A stretch of 64,000 nucleotides of DNA from Macrosoma leucophasiata (lineage: Eukaryota > Arthropoda > Insecta > Lepidoptera > Hedylidae): NCBI GenBank assembly GCA_036365455.1, contig JAWQUS010000017.1:3100001-3164000 (forward strand), in the 5' to 3' direction. The notes beneath the pieces were generated by a model. The model had not been told where the DNA came from. It did not search any database and saw nothing but the letters and a program-made list of their open reading frames with translations. The position numbers and the translations under genes were made by a program. Positions 1 to 10,991 of the stretch are shown piece by piece. Every line of letters starts with the position of its first letter. Within the stretch, counting starts at the first letter, position 1.

Positions 1-140
1 TAATATACAGCTTATAGCTTACCTCAATAAGTGGGCTATCTAACACTGAAAAAACTTTTCAAATCGGACCAGTATTTCTTGAGATTAGCGCGTTCAAACA
101 AACAAACAAACAAACTCTTCAGCTTTATAATATTAAGTAT
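1..140 (+). repeat. 3' end of repeat J (lepidopteran interspersed repeat)
   Basis: The stretch has a CAAA microsatellite at about 94-114 followed by CTTTATAATATTAAGTATAGA, the usual ending of a dispersed repeat seen again at about 18880-19065, 35998-36150 and 43862-44130. No coding capacity. The 5' part lies outside the window. Confidence 0.5.
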
Positions 141-424
141 AGATTAATATGTTGGAGTGCAATTAGGCAGATAAGCAGCGCTCCATTTCCTAATGAGTCT
201 ACTAATTGGTTATTATTAAAAAAATAGGCATTAAGTTACATAATTATTGCATTGCTATTGTGTTTTGATAAGAAATTCTTGTTTGTACCTGTTAATGTTA
301 ACAAAAAAGCATAACAGACATGTTTTTTAAGTGGAGGAGGTAGGTAAATACGATTTGAAATTGATAAGAGAGATTGGAACATTCCGTTGATACCTACTTT
401 AATTCTTAACTATTTTTGGACGAT

Positions 425-440
425 TATTTATTTATTCTTA
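425..440. repeat. Left target-site duplication of RTE-like insertion
   Basis: TATTTATTTATTCTTA (16 bp) occurs here and again at 1516-1531, flanking the LINE insertion exactly. Confidence 0.85.
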
Positions 441-1508
441 GAGTATGGTATTGATGGCAGTCTGCTCCGTGCAATACAGTCCACGTATGTGGGCTGTCAA
501 GCATGTGTGCGGGTAGATGGTAACATGTCACCCTGGTTTGATGTTAACATCGGTGTCAAACAGGGTTGCGTGCTTTCGTCTAGGCTGTTTATTATATATC
601 TGGACAAATGCCTCCAGAGGGTGAAGTTGATGGATGTGGGAGTGCGTATGGGTGACTTAGTGGTGAACTGTCTGCTTTACGCAGATGATGCGGTAATTGT
701 TAGCTCTACACCATCTGGGCTACAAGCACTAGTCACAGTCATGAAAGAGGATTGTATGGAGAAAGGCTTACAATTGAATGTGGATAAAACGAAAGTATTA
801 GTATTTGAAAGAGATGAACAGAGAACAAATGCAAGGGTAGTAGTAGATGATGCAGTGTTAGAACAGGTTGATGAAATTGTATATCTTGGATGTGCTTTTA
901 GCAAGGATGGTAGGTATACCACTGACATAGAAAGAAGAGTGCTTGCTGGGAATTGCGTGAATGGAGCGTTGGGTAAGCTGCTAGAATCTAAACATCTCAG
1001 CCAGCGGGCTCGACTAGCCGTACATAATGCTGTACTTACTCCAACGCTTTTATATGGAAGCGAGAGCTGGGTATGCAGGAAAGAGCATGAAAGTAAGTTG
1101 AACGCGGTCGAGATGAGATCTTTGCGCAAGATCTGCGGTGTATCACTCACCGATCGCGTTCGTAATGAAGATGTAAGAAAGAGACTTTGTGTGAATGATA
1201 GTATCGGTGTAAAAATGAAAAAAGGCATGCTCCGATGGTTCGGGCATATAGAAAGAATGTCGAATGAGCGAATGACTAAACAGATATACAATGCGAATGT
1301 GGATGGTTGCAGAGGCCCAGGAAGACCAAGGCTGACCTACCATGACCAAATAGGTCGAGTTCTGTCTGATGGTGGGGTCAAAAGTCTTAGGAATCGGCGT
1401 GCATGTATGAAGAGAATGATGAAGGTAGACGAGGCACGAGAGGTTTGTCAGAACCGGGATGTCTGGCGCTCTACACTCTCTGCCTACCCCGTTAGGGACC
1501 TGGCGTGA
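441..1508 (+). pseudogene. Reverse transcriptase C-terminal part, RTE-like LINE
   Basis: An open frame runs from 387 to 1508, but only codons from about 441 on belong to the LINE; the first 18 residues are flanking sequence read through. It encodes the second half of a reverse transcriptase: GVKQGCVLSS at residues 56-65 and the catalytic YADD at 98-101, followed by thumb and connection regions and a C-terminal GRPRLTYHD segment ending in PVRDLA. The N-terminal endonuclease and the first half of RT are missing, so it cannot act alone. The frame has no stop or shift, which points to a young insertion. The long frame on the opposite strand (677-1291) is a shadow. Confidence 0.85.
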
Positions 1509-1515
1509 AGATACA
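441..1515 (+). mobile_element. 5'-truncated RTE-like non-LTR retrotransposon
   Basis: A 1075-bp LINE insertion flanked by a perfect 16-bp target duplication. It starts inside the reverse transcriptase domain, as expected of incomplete target-primed reverse transcription, and ends eight bases after the stop codon at GTGAAGATACA. The very short 3' UTR and the TATG/CATA tails of sister copies at 8159, 18011, 42120 and 62064 suggest an RTE-like clade; clade assignment is inference. A copy at 62064-62961 is nearly identical. Confidence 0.85.
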
Positions 1516-1531
1516 TATTTATTTATTCTTA

Positions 1532-1965
1532 ATATAACAATAAAAAAAAATTGTTATCACATTATTTTTTTTTAGTTTGACCTTTTTAAAAAAAAATATA
1601 TTTACAAGTGATTAAAAGTTTAAATATATTTATTTCTCACTAAGAATTAACAAAAAATCAATTATGAATCTTGAATTTGATGTTAAGATGTGTTTCAGTG
1701 TCGGAATTATTTTACACATAAAGAAAATAATGAAAGAAGCAAGAGCAATATAGTTCAGAATAATTCAAGAATCGTATTACCAATACTTCATGAATCAACT
1801 AAAACCGGGTTATAGAATAGTTTCTCTGAATATCTAACATAGATATACTATGGTCACCAGATCGTGAAAATCTAAAATCATGTTAGAAAATCATGGAGGC
1901 AAGTGACCCTCCAGTCCCCATATGTTGTCTTAGGTATTGGTTCAAAATATGAGACGCAGCGACGA
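1532..1965. other. No recognisable feature
   Basis: AT-rich sequence with homopolymer runs (A/T tracts near 1540-1600). I see no coding, RNA or repeat signal here. Confidence 0.5.
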
Positions 1966-2312
1966 AAAATCTGTTGAACTGTTCGACATGGTGCCATCGT
2001 CTCTTTCCTTCACTGTACTACCCGCCGAAGAGAGAAGTTCCACCCTCACCGACTGGCTGCTCAACGGTGCGATTCTCACGTCCGTTCCTACCCAGAACGT
2101 GTAAATTGTGGAACGAACTTCCCTCTGAGGTGTTCTCCCTAGGTGCTACAATATGGGGTTTTTAAAAAATAGCGTCAAAAGAGTCCTTCAGGGCTGGCAG
2201 CGCGTTGGCAACTCCCTTAGTGTTGCAAATGTTCATAGGCGACGGTGACCACCTTCCATCAGGTGTCCTGTCGGCTTGTCTGTCAACCTAATGACAAAAA
2301 AATATATATCGA
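1966..2312 (+). pseudogene. CR1-like LINE 3' fragment
   Basis: The frame at 1974-2165 reads NCSTWCHRLF in the wrong phase, but the other frames show the CR1-like C-terminus FLPRTCKLWNELPSEVF, identical over that stretch to the larger copy at about 34960-35745. It carries indels relative to that copy. After the coding remnant comes the typical lepidopteran LINE 3' tail (TTCATAGGCGACGGTGACCA... then CCATCAGGTG and a short A-rich end near 2300). Endonuclease and RT palm are absent. Non-functional. Confidence 0.8.
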
Positions 2313-2432
2313 CCCGTAAACATCTACACATATTATTCCTGCATATACAAAAATGGTTCAAATGTCAGTGTTTATTAAATTAAACGAAGAGTCACACTTT
2401 ACACTTCTCAAACGTCCACAAGATTTGACAGC

Positions 2433-2549
2433 TGTAGAAAATAAACTTGCGGATTTTCTCGCGTATACATTCGCGACCGAAACGTCGGGTGTAAGAAGAA
2501 GTTTGGGAGCGTTGTATACGCAAGAAAATCCGCAAGTTTATTTTCTACA
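2433..2549. repeat. Long hairpin with 36-bp arms
   Basis: Positions 2433-2468 and 2514-2549 are reverse complements over 36 bases with one mismatch; the 45-base loop contains CGACCGAAACGTCGGGTGT. The same motif recurs in the 455-bp tandem array (30808-30890, 31265-31345) and, reversed, at 53370-53395. The 78-codon open frame across it (2353-2589) has no recognisable domain and is probably chance. Confidence 0.8.
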
Positions 2550-2740
2550 ATGTATGAAGCTCGCGAAAACCTACGAAAGCGTTATTTGACATCTGATTCA
2601 AGTCCACCAGTTTATCCCTTTTCTTTATGTTAGCGTTCGTTAACTACCGTACGATCGTCACGACTACGCTTGTTAACAGTGTAACTTGACTGCCACTTAG
2701 TCAATCGCAGCGGCGTTTCTCTTAATATATCAAAAACTCT

Positions 2741-3027
2741 TACTGGTGATAGAGCTCCAATGATGGAGCTCGCGGGCGTAGGCACCACCGCATTACCTAA
2801 TATACTTGCCGCTAAATGGTGATGTTCAGCACTATCGTGTTCCGGTCAGGTGGTAATGTACGGCCTGTAATTTCCGGCACAGAGGTTTACACCTTTGGCC
2901 TCAGGAGTGGTAAAGCATCTGCGTTTTAACCTTGGTTTTTGTGTGGATGTCTATAGGCTCCAGTCATCGCTTACCATCAATCTGAACTGCATGCTTGCTT
3001 GCCATTTCCATTACATAAAAAAAAAAA
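2741..3027 (+). mobile_element. SINE-A copy, full length
   Basis: Begins TACTGGTGATAGAGCTCC and ends with a poly-A run. Internal landmarks shared by the family are GGCGTAGGCACCACCGCATT, CACTATCGTGTTCCGGTCAG, TGTAATTTCCGGCACAGAG and TGCATGCTTG. I see no convincing Pol III box A or B. The 3' 60 bases resemble CR1-like LINE 3' ends. Confidence 0.85.
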
Positions 3028-3299
3028 TATTTTGTTCTTTTTTTTATATAGGCTACAATTTAAATTTCACAATGCTAGCTGAGATTACTTACGTGTTTTA
3101 TGCTCATTTAAATACCATATTTATTTTGTAGGTATATCCGAATAAAGACTGATTAGAATAGCATTATGTTACAGGTTGGATTCAATTTTATGCTTTGGTG
3201 TATACGATACCAAAGTTTCTGCCTTCAATTATAAATTTGGAATCGTTTGAGTCTCTCTTACTAGTTTCATTAAAACTCATCGCATTATCTAGAGTTCTA

Positions 3300-3424
3300 G
3301 ACTATACGTACATTAGATACGTTTTAGCTATAGAATACTTTGTCTTTGTCAATTCCAATTGTGCAGGATAGAAAAAGACAAATGAGAGATTAGCAACACT
3401 TTAGCTAAAATACGTTTATGAATA
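3300..3424. mobile_element. TIR MITE (type M), left part, interrupted by SINE-A
   Basis: Matches the complete MITE at 15362-15505 (TACATTAGATACGTTTTAGC ... TAGCAACACTTTAGCTAAAA). Its right end, TGAATAAGGGG, lies beyond the SINE-A at 3735-3746, so the MITE was present first. Confidence 0.75.
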
Positions 3425-3734
3425 CTTTACTTTACTGGTGGTAGAGCTCCAGTGACGGAGCTCGCGGGCGTAGGCACCACCGCATTACCTAATATACTTG
3501 CCGCTAAATGGTAGTGTTCAGCACTATCGTGTTCCGGTCAGGTGGTAATGTACGGCCCTGTAATTTCCGGCACAGAGGCATAACACCTAATGCCTCAGGA
3601 GTGGCAGCTCATCTGCATTTTGACCTCTGGTCATTGTGTGGGTGTCTATAGGCTGCAGTTTTCACTTAACATGAATGTGAACTGCATGCTTGTTTGCCAG
3701 TTTTATTACATAAAAAAAAAAAAAAAAAAAAAAA
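3425..3734 (+). mobile_element. SINE-A copy inserted in MITE type M
   Basis: Full-length SINE-A with a tail of more than 20 A. ATGAATA occurs on both sides (3418-3424 and 3735-3741), a 7-bp target duplication that splits the MITE terminus. Confidence 0.8.
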
Positions 3735-3751
3735 ATGAATAAGGGGATATG

Positions 3752-4135
3752 AATTTATTCTATACTTTTTACAAAATAAGAATTTGATAAAACACCGTTC
3801 GAAATACATTATTTTTCAAACGTTTTTCTCGCCATAAATCTTTACTTACACCACGAGTCAAGAAGCTACCAAGCGAAAAATTCGCCCGGACCCTTTTCAG
3901 CAAAATCGGCTATTAAAACACGAACTTTATGCATATGGGACCCAATATTTAGAACAAAGAAAGCACCCGGTCTAAATAGAGGGATTAAGAACTGCGTCTC
4001 TTGAGTTATGGAGGCGCTTTAAAAGCATTTTTTAACAAAAATGTTACGTTTTTTAAAGTAAGGTCAGAAATAAAATTTGCTGAAATATTTTAAACTTTGA
4101 GTTATATATGTTGATAATGTCCTAATCTGAATGAA
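3752..4135. other. No recognisable feature
   Basis: AT-rich stretch without open frames or similarity to other parts of the window. Confidence 0.5.
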
Positions 4136-4362
4136 GCCCCGCGGCTGGTGTGGATCGTAAGCGATCTACTCGGGTAAGCATTACGGGCGCGGTCGGGAGT
4201 GTAATGGGTGACCGCTAGTGGCAATTTAAAATGCGCGTTTCCGTGCTTCGGAGGGCACGTTATGCCGTTGGTCCCGGTAGCTATCGATAGATAGCAGTCG
4301 TTAAACCTTGTCGGAGGCCTTATGGACGGTTTGAAAATATCCGACAGCGGATTACTCCACCA
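4136..4362 (+). mobile_element. 5S-SINE, plus arm of an inverted dimer
   Basis: Matches the first 220 bases of the complete 5S-SINE at 58898-59261: a 5S rRNA-like segment (GCGATCTACTCGGGTAAGCA, then TGGGTGACCGC) and a body with CTTGTCGGAGGCCTTATG. It stops where the reversed copy starts at about 4363. Confidence 0.8.
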
Positions 4363-4640
4363 CGCTGCTCCAATGCGGGTTGGTGGCGATAAGGGTTACA
4401 GGCCAACCCGCTGTCGGATGTTTTCAAACCGCCCATAAGGCCTCCGACAAGGTTTAACGACTGCTATCTATCGATAGCAACCGGGACCGACGGCTTAACG
4501 TGCCCTCCGAAGCATGGGAACGCGCATTTTAATTTGCCACTAGAGCGGTCACCCATCACACACCGTACCGACCGCGCCGTATCGCTTAACCGAGTAGATC
4601 GCTTACGATCTACATCAGCCGCGGAGCCATGCGCGCTTCT
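4363..4640 (-). mobile_element. 5S-SINE, minus arm of an inverted dimer
   Basis: The same element read on the opposite strand, with its 5' head at the right (GCGCGCATGGCTCCGCGGCT on the minus strand). Together with the plus arm it forms a tail-to-tail palindrome of about 225 bp per arm. Both arms lack the element's 3' tail. Confidence 0.8.
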
Positions 4641-5343
4641 TGTGGTGGTGAGGTAATTTATATTTATATATTAAGATGAATTTTATTTTTATAGGATATT
4701 ATTCTTATTTGCCATAATGTCCACTATGATTTAAGTTAAATTATATAACAGATGTTAAAATTTGAAAGTAAATTTATCTCTAGTTCCTCTCATTTTTAAC
4801 AATGCGGCCTATAAATCTAAAACTAAAGCGTAAACGTCACAATATATCACAAATTTTACATTCGCAATTCACAGAGAATAAAATTGAAAGTATCCTTTAC
4901 GAGTATTATTCATAGAGGCGTTTGTGAAATATTCGGTCTAGAATCGTCAGTTTCGATTTAAACTGTTCCAGTGTTCCAGTGTCTGCTCGGTTGTCATGGT
5001 GATTGCACGTTCTAGTTATCTGTTGCGGTATAAAGGAAAAGAAACAGCGATTTTAATTTTTATCCCGACCGCATGGATAATTACATTACAGTGCTCATCA
5101 AGAAATAATGCAAATCGAGTCTATGAAAGTGACAATCTGCTAGTTCCGGTTTTGTAGAGCGTTATCTCTGCTGTACATTGTCTACGTAAGCATCCGTATT
5201 GGTATTGGTCAAAACTTGATCAAAATGGTCGACAAACGTCAAATAGGTAAGGTTCGAAAGAGAAAACGCTCTACAGATCCGAAATAAGCCGACGTCTCTT
5301 CCTGAGGTCTATGTGCATTATTTTTTGTTCGATACTGTACAAA
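4641..5343. other. No recognisable feature
   Basis: AT-rich, without family matches inside the window and without a credible open frame. Confidence 0.5.
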
Positions 5344-5606
5344 TACGTAATGGAAGTGGCAAGCAAGCTTGTAGTTCATATTGATGTTAAGTAATGACTG
5401 CAGCCAATAGACACCCACACAAAGACCAAGGTCAAAATGCAGATGCGTTACCACTTCTGAGACCTAATGTGTGCCGGAAATTACAGAGCCGTATATTACC
5501 ACCTGCCCGCAACGCGATAGTGCTAAACACTATAATTTAGCGTCAAGTATATTAGGTAATGCGGTCATGCCCGCGAGCTCCGGCACTGGAGCTCTACCAC
5601 CAGTAA
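5344..5606 (-). mobile_element. SINE-A copy
   Basis: Reverse-strand SINE-A: begins with the complement of its 3' end (TAATGGAAGTGGCAAGCAAG) and ends at CTCTACCACCAGTA. The open frames 5239-5454 and 5471-5788 are read through this SINE and are not genes. Confidence 0.85.
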
Positions 5607-5795
5607 TAAATACCTTTTTAAAATGCATTTCAAGTCTTCTATCCGTTACATCCCATAACTTCCACCGCGGAAATAAAAGAGCAGTATCTGGAAACAACTA
5701 CTTTTCAGCTCGATACAACTTTGCTGTTTTTGTTAGAACTGCTTTCGAGGCGATGATACCATATGGATGTATTTCAGAGACGTATTAACGTTGTA

Positions 5796-6200
5796 CAATA
5801 TTTAAAACGAGCAATTTTGAAACCATTTATACAATGTGTCCCAGGGATGAGTAACCGCCCGGCGTTTTTCGAATATTTGGACAAAATTAAGGATAATTAC
5901 ATATATATATATGAGACTTACCGGCTTTTTGTAGACATTTTAGTTATGTTTGATAATTTTAATTGACAAACTATGATTTCGGCTAGTCAATAAAAAAAAT
6001 GAAAGAAGAAAGATGTAAAAACTTAGGAAATATCGTAAAAAAACTGCAGCACGTCACGCGTATTTACAAATAAACTAAAAAATCGTTAAAAAAAAACAAC
6101 GTTGGTAAGTCCCTTAAACCCTTAATTTTATACAAATATGCGAAAAACGCCGGGCGGTCACTCATTCCTAGAACATATTGTATATTTTCATTCCAATTTT
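5796..6200. repeat. Inverted pair of an unclassified repeat
   Basis: Positions about 5830-5905 (plus) and 6105-6190 (minus) share GTAACCGCCCGGCGTTTTTC-like sequence followed by TTTGGACAAAATTAAGG-like sequence in opposite orientation, separated by about 200 bases of AT-rich DNA. No coding function seen. Confidence 0.65.
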
Positions 6201-6215
6201 CATTATATCCGCATT

Positions 6216-6449
6216 GTATAACAGATATACAATGCGGATGTGGATGGTTGCAGAGGCCTAGGAAGACCAAGATTGACCTACCATGACCGAATAGGTCGAG
6301 TTCTGTCTGATGGTGGAGTCAAAAGTCTTAGGAATCGGCTTGCATGTATGGAGAGAATGATGAAGGTAGATGAGGCACGGGAGGTGTGCCAGGACCGGGA
6401 TATCTGGCGCTCCACACTCGCTGCCTACCCCGTTAGGGACCTGGCGTGA
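6216..6449 (+). pseudogene. RTE-like LINE 3' fragment
   Basis: Encodes the last 69 residues of the RTE-like reverse transcriptase protein (DGCRGLGRPRLTYHDRIG ... PVRDLA, stop at 6447-6449). Upstream, ATCCGCATTGTAT is followed four bases later by its complement ATACAATGCGGAT, a small foldback at the 5' junction, perhaps from an inverted priming event. The copy is slightly more diverged than those at 441 and 62064. Confidence 0.8.
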
Positions 6450-6455
6450 AGACAC

Positions 6456-6888
6456 ATACGTGAATGTGTTTTGGCTCTTTAGTTTTTTTTGGAGTTTATT
6501 GGGTACGGAAATTCTATGAGGAGTAAAATCAAATCATAAATCAATCTGTCAGCAAAGAAAAAAAAACCTTACACCGAACGGTGTGGCGACCTTTCGACCT
6601 CACCTGGCTTAGTCGGTTGCGCCCACGATTCCCTTCTCGAATACCCAAAACTGAAAGATGAGAAAGTCTGAAGTTTAAAGAATTATAGGTTTATCGTCGT
6701 GGCGATGAAACTTAAGGTGAGACGGTGTGTCTTCAAAAGTACCATATACCAAAGGTTCTGTCGGCAAACAGTCAGTAGGTGACTACTCTGCTGGGGAAAC
6801 GGCAATAAATAAATCATCCTGTCGACGAACAGTCCACTGGCAAATCGGTCGTAGGAGTCATTGTGTGGACAGTAGTGTCCCAAAAATC
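6456..6888. other. No recognisable feature
   Basis: Contains short open frames on both strands (6683-6883, 6727-6951) without domain features. Nothing identifiable. Confidence 0.5.
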
Positions 6889-7013
6889 AACGATAAACCG
6901 AAAACGAGTGATAGGCCAAATCCTAATAATATTAAAAATAGATACATATGACAAATATTTTTTTTCACATTTTTTCTAATGACTGTCTTAATACCCGTTT
7001 TCGGTTTATCGTT
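6889..7013. repeat. Inverted repeat with perfect 18-bp arms
   Basis: AACGATAAACCGAAAACG at 6889-6906 is exactly complementary to CGTTTTCGGTTTATCGTT at 6996-7013, with about 90 bases between. It may be the remains of a small TIR element. Confidence 0.65.
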
Positions 7014-7433
7014 AATTTCTGGTACAACCTGGATATGGAAAATAAACCTCCAAAGGGGAAAAAGAACTACAGAAGTTAAGTTAGCAAGCAAAACAAGTCC
7101 ATAACTAATTAAATATAAATCCTTACAAATGTTTTAAAACAAAATAAGAAAATATTTAGCTAGACCAAACTTCACGAAAGCAAAACTTAATCCTTTGAAA
7201 ACGCGTTGAATTTCGCAAATGAAGCAAAAGCCTTAAGACTTTTAAATAAATGAATACTTTGCCAACCTCTGGTAGAATAGCCAAGTAATTTGGTGAATTT
7301 TGTATATCCTTACTTTATTCGAGTAGAAATATAAACTTACAAGCAATTCATACTAATAAGTAGTCTACCTGATGTTTAACCTGAATGTTAAACATTTTTC
7401 TTCCACATTCATGGTTTAACTGTGGAAGTATCT
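7014..7433. other. No recognisable feature
   Basis: AT-rich DNA with a short CCTGAATGTTAAACAT-type inverted motif near 7380; nothing else seen. Confidence 0.45.
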
Positions 7434-7590
7434 AAGTAAGTAAGTATATTTTCGCGTTTAAGTGAATATGATGATTGATTAAGTTTGCAATTAAAAACCT
7501 TTGTAGATTAGTAATGACGAAATCGGTTAAGCTAGCGTATTCTTGTGCAGTCATAATTACAATAAGCCTATAATAACTTAACTTATAGCT
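7434..7590 (+). repeat. Repeat H, uninterrupted copy
   Basis: Contains TTTTCGCGTTTAAGTGAATA ... GACGAAATCGGTTAAGCTAG ... CATAATTACAAT, matching 14838-14940 plus 15287-15310. This copy is the empty-site reference for the SINE-E dimer in the second copy. Confidence 0.75.
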
Positions 7591-7735
7591 GTTCAGCAGA
7601 TAGAATAAAAACTAGAATAAAAATTTAAAAACAAAACTAACAGATATATCATGAATTTCTTCCATTCCTTCATGAAAGGAAAGAGAAAAACAATTGTACA
7701 TATCGTGCCATAGTCATTCACTGTTTTTGTTGTTA

Positions 7736-7793
7736 CGAAGGTGGCAAACAGGCACGCAATTCACATGGATGTTAAGTTATGACTGCAGCCTAT
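7736..7793 (-). mobile_element. SINE-A 3' fragment
   Basis: GGTGGCAAACAGGCACGCAA and GACTGCAGCCTATAG identify a short reverse-strand SINE-A 3' end. The following bases (CTTGTCCACTATTGGACAAAAG) belong to another, unclassified repeat. Confidence 0.65.
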
Positions 7794-8039
7794 AGCCTAT
7801 ACTTGTCCACTATTGGACAAAAGCCCCAGTGGAAGAAACCTTCCCCGATGTTTGGGTCATCACGTCCCTATGACTTATGTATGTATTTACTATTGCTTCA
7901 TCCAGTGAACTCAAAAATTGACTGGAGTGAATTTGCGTTCAAATTTAGCAAATTATTTAACATCTGCGTTGGCTCAGAACTAAGCTTGTTTTCAACCGAT
8001 ATTCCAGCGATCATTCAAGCTATCTTACTACCATTATAG

Positions 8040-8158
8040 ATGTGATAGTATGCATGTTTGTTTCTTGCTCAATCACGCTTAAGCGACTGGACGTATTTCG
8101 ATGAAATTTTGTTCAGAGGGATACTATAATGGCAAACAAAGGATACTTTTTATCCCGT
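8040..8158 (+). repeat. Unclassified dispersed repeat, left part
   Basis: Has the pattern of a common lepidopteran repeat (CGACTGGACGTATTTCGATG, TTTTTATCCCG) and resumes after the LINE insertion at 8384-8450 (CGCACGAAGTCACGGGCAA). Confidence 0.6.
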
Positions 8159-8383
8159 ATGTATGTATCTTTACACCAGGTCCCTAACGGGGTAGGCAGA
8201 GAGTGTAGAGCGCAAGATATCCCGGTGCTGATCTCTCGTGCCTCATCTACCTTCATCATTCTCTTCATACATGCACGCAGATTCCTAAGACTTTTAACCG
8301 CACTATCAGACAGAACTCAACCTATTTGGTCATGGTAGGTCAGCCTTGGTCTTCCTGGGCCTCTGCAACCATCCATTTTCGCA
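8159..8383 (-). pseudogene. RTE-like LINE 3' fragment with 11-bp target duplication
   Basis: Minus-strand copy of the last 225 bases of the RTE-like LINE with its TATG tail at the left. TTTTATCCCGT occurs at 8148-8158 and 8384-8394. Several substitutions and the loss of a codon-scale block mark it as older than the copies at 441 and 62064. Confidence 0.85.
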
Positions 8384-8449
8384 TTTTATCCCGTTCTGAG
8401 GTTAAATAGGGAATTTTCAAGAGCACGCGCACGAAGTCACGGGCAATAG

Positions 8450-8920
8450 TTTGAAATCGATATAAAACAAGAAAAGCTAGTTATGAGCGTGTGAGCAATA
8501 AATCCATTACAATTTAATTTGAAATCCTTTCAGGGGCGGTTAACAAAGGACGGGCAGTCGCCGTTGCATTATTCAAAGATGCGCCGTTTATTCTCACTTT
8601 GCTAAATGAATTAAACCGCCTTTTTCCTTTGCTTGGGTGCCTTTGCACTGGCAAAGTAGGACCTTTTTTATTAATTATATTATGGCTGCTTGGGTATTTC
8701 AATAAGAAGCTTTAATGATATTTATGCTAAGTTTATTCCTTTGAATATAATACACTCAATTGTTTTAGTCCTTTTGTGTGCATAATTTTGTATAGGTTTG
8801 ATATATTTAGAAATTTATTTAAATTTAGAGATAAGGCATTCTAAGTTTAAACACTGTAAATTGCTCCCCGTACAAGTTCATGAAAATTATTTATTGTTGA
8901 AAGATTTTTTCTTAATTTAA
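8450..8920. other. No recognisable feature
   Basis: AT-rich sequence; the 62-codon minus frame at 8514-8702 has no visible motif. Confidence 0.5.
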
Positions 8921-9114
8921 CGAAGGTGGCAACCAAGCATGTAGTTCACACTGATGTAAAATTATAACTGCACCTAAAGACAGCTAAGTACTACAAAATC
9001 CAGAGGTCAGAATGCAGATGTGTAGCCACCGCTGAGACCTTAGTTCTTATGTCCCTGTGATAGTTATTACGGAGCCATGCATTACCATCTAACCGGAACA
9101 AGATAGTCTAAAAC
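8921..9114 (-). mobile_element. SINE-A, left part, split by hAT transposon
   Basis: Reverse-strand SINE-A from its 3' end to AGATAGTCTAAAAC, where the hAT element begins. It resumes at 12721 and ends at about 12812 (CTCTACCACCAGTG). The halves rejoin to a normal SINE-A once one copy of the 8-bp duplication is removed. Confidence 0.85.
9107..9114. repeat. 8-bp target duplication of hAT
   Basis: TCTAAAAC here and at 12721-12728, flanking the hAT ends. Eight bases is the hAT hallmark. Confidence 0.9.
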
Positions 9115-9321
9115 AGTGGTTCTCAAACTTTTTAAATGACGGAACCCTTTTGGGAATCCAAATACTTGATGGAACCCTACGATAAAACAATTGCTTTCAT
9201 AAGTGTATTTTTTATTAATCAGCATAATAAAAGTACAATGTAATCGTTACCTACTAATTATTATTTACTTCACCACTTGGCAAGGACAATAATAGAAAAC
9301 ATTAAAAAAGAAAAAATCTAA

Positions 9322-9663
9322 CTAGTGGGAGGCATGAAACTGTTTTTTATTTTTCATCAATTGGTTGATATCAGGTTTGATGGAAGAAAGTTGGAGTCTC
9401 ATATCAGCTTCGGCGTCCAGTCTATTGCGATATTTTGTTTTCGTGGCTGCGTAGGTAGAGAATCCTGTTTCGCTCAAATATGTAGTTGGGAACGGGAGAA
9501 GAATATCCAGAGCCATTTGGCCAAGCATTGCATATTCATCTTGGAACCTGCACCAAAAATCATTGAGAGGCGTCGTTTTAAACAGTGACTCCATACTTGT
9601 GTCTGAAGACATTTCTAAAAGAGATTCATATATCTCGTTTGACATGTTTTCAGGCTTTTCCAA
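9322..9663 (-). pseudogene. hAT transposase, C-terminal dimerisation domain
   Basis: 113 codons including LLPFPTTYLSETGFSTYAA and TKTKYRNRLDAEADMRLQ, the conserved hAT C-terminal dimerisation signature, followed by a normal C-terminus. It is the 3' end of the minus-strand transposase gene. The plus-strand frame 9325-9588 is its shadow. It shares a reading frame with the fragment at 9886-10101. Confidence 0.85.
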
Positions 9664-9885
9664 GTTGGGTAAAAAAGGATTATGAATCCATGAATTTACT
9701 TTAATTTTTGTATTGTGTTCTTCGGGAAAATACTTTTCAAAAGATGCTCAGTTTGATACTGAGATATTGGACCAATTCTTCAAACACATAATCTTCAAAC
9801 ATTTCTGAGTCGTTTTCGCTAACAAACTCACTGAGTAACGTAAAGATTTCTATTTTTTTTTTTATTCTCCATTTAAAGAGCTTCT

Positions 9886-10235
<350 letters not shown>

Positions 10236-10254
10236 TTAATTATTTATAAAATTA

Positions 10255-10645
<391 letters not shown>

Positions 10646-10646
10646 T

Positions 10647-10991
10647 TTATGGATATCTCACAATAACCAGCAGGATAGCCAAACCAGCGACATCAGTCGA
10701 CTCGTCCATTTGCAAGGCGAATCGTGTATTTTGTAGACGTGTAACTAGTTCTTGTTTGACGTAGCTTGCCAGATCATGGATTCGTCGTGAAACAGTATCG
10801 TTTGATAGCGGAACAGTAGAAAGATGCTTTGCAGATTTTTCATTGAGCATACATTTTGTTATGTATAATACACATGGTTTTATTAATTTCTCAGCGATAG
10901 TATGCGCTTCACCTGCTTGTGCAATACGATAGCTAACTAAATATGCTGCCTCCTTGGCCTTTTCGTTGAACGTTTGTATTAAATGCATCAT
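10647..10991 (-). pseudogene. hAT transposase, N-terminal catalytic fragment
   Basis: 114 codons ending in FALQMDESTDVAGLAILLVI, the first catalytic aspartate region of hAT transposases (MDEST-D). It overlaps the BED-finger fragment by four bases in another frame, so one frameshift separates them. Confidence 0.85.

Noticed and set aside
677..1291. 204-codon minus frame, repeated at 62257-62913
   Set aside because: It is the complement of the RTE-like reverse transcriptase and occurs only where that LINE does.
2353..2589. 78-codon frame containing VENKLADFLAYTF and NPQVYF
   Set aside because: The frame is created by the two arms of a long hairpin; both strands stay open by symmetry.
5471..5788. 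105-codon plus frame as a host gene
   Set aside because: The first 45 codons are reverse-strand SINE-A; the remainder has no motif.
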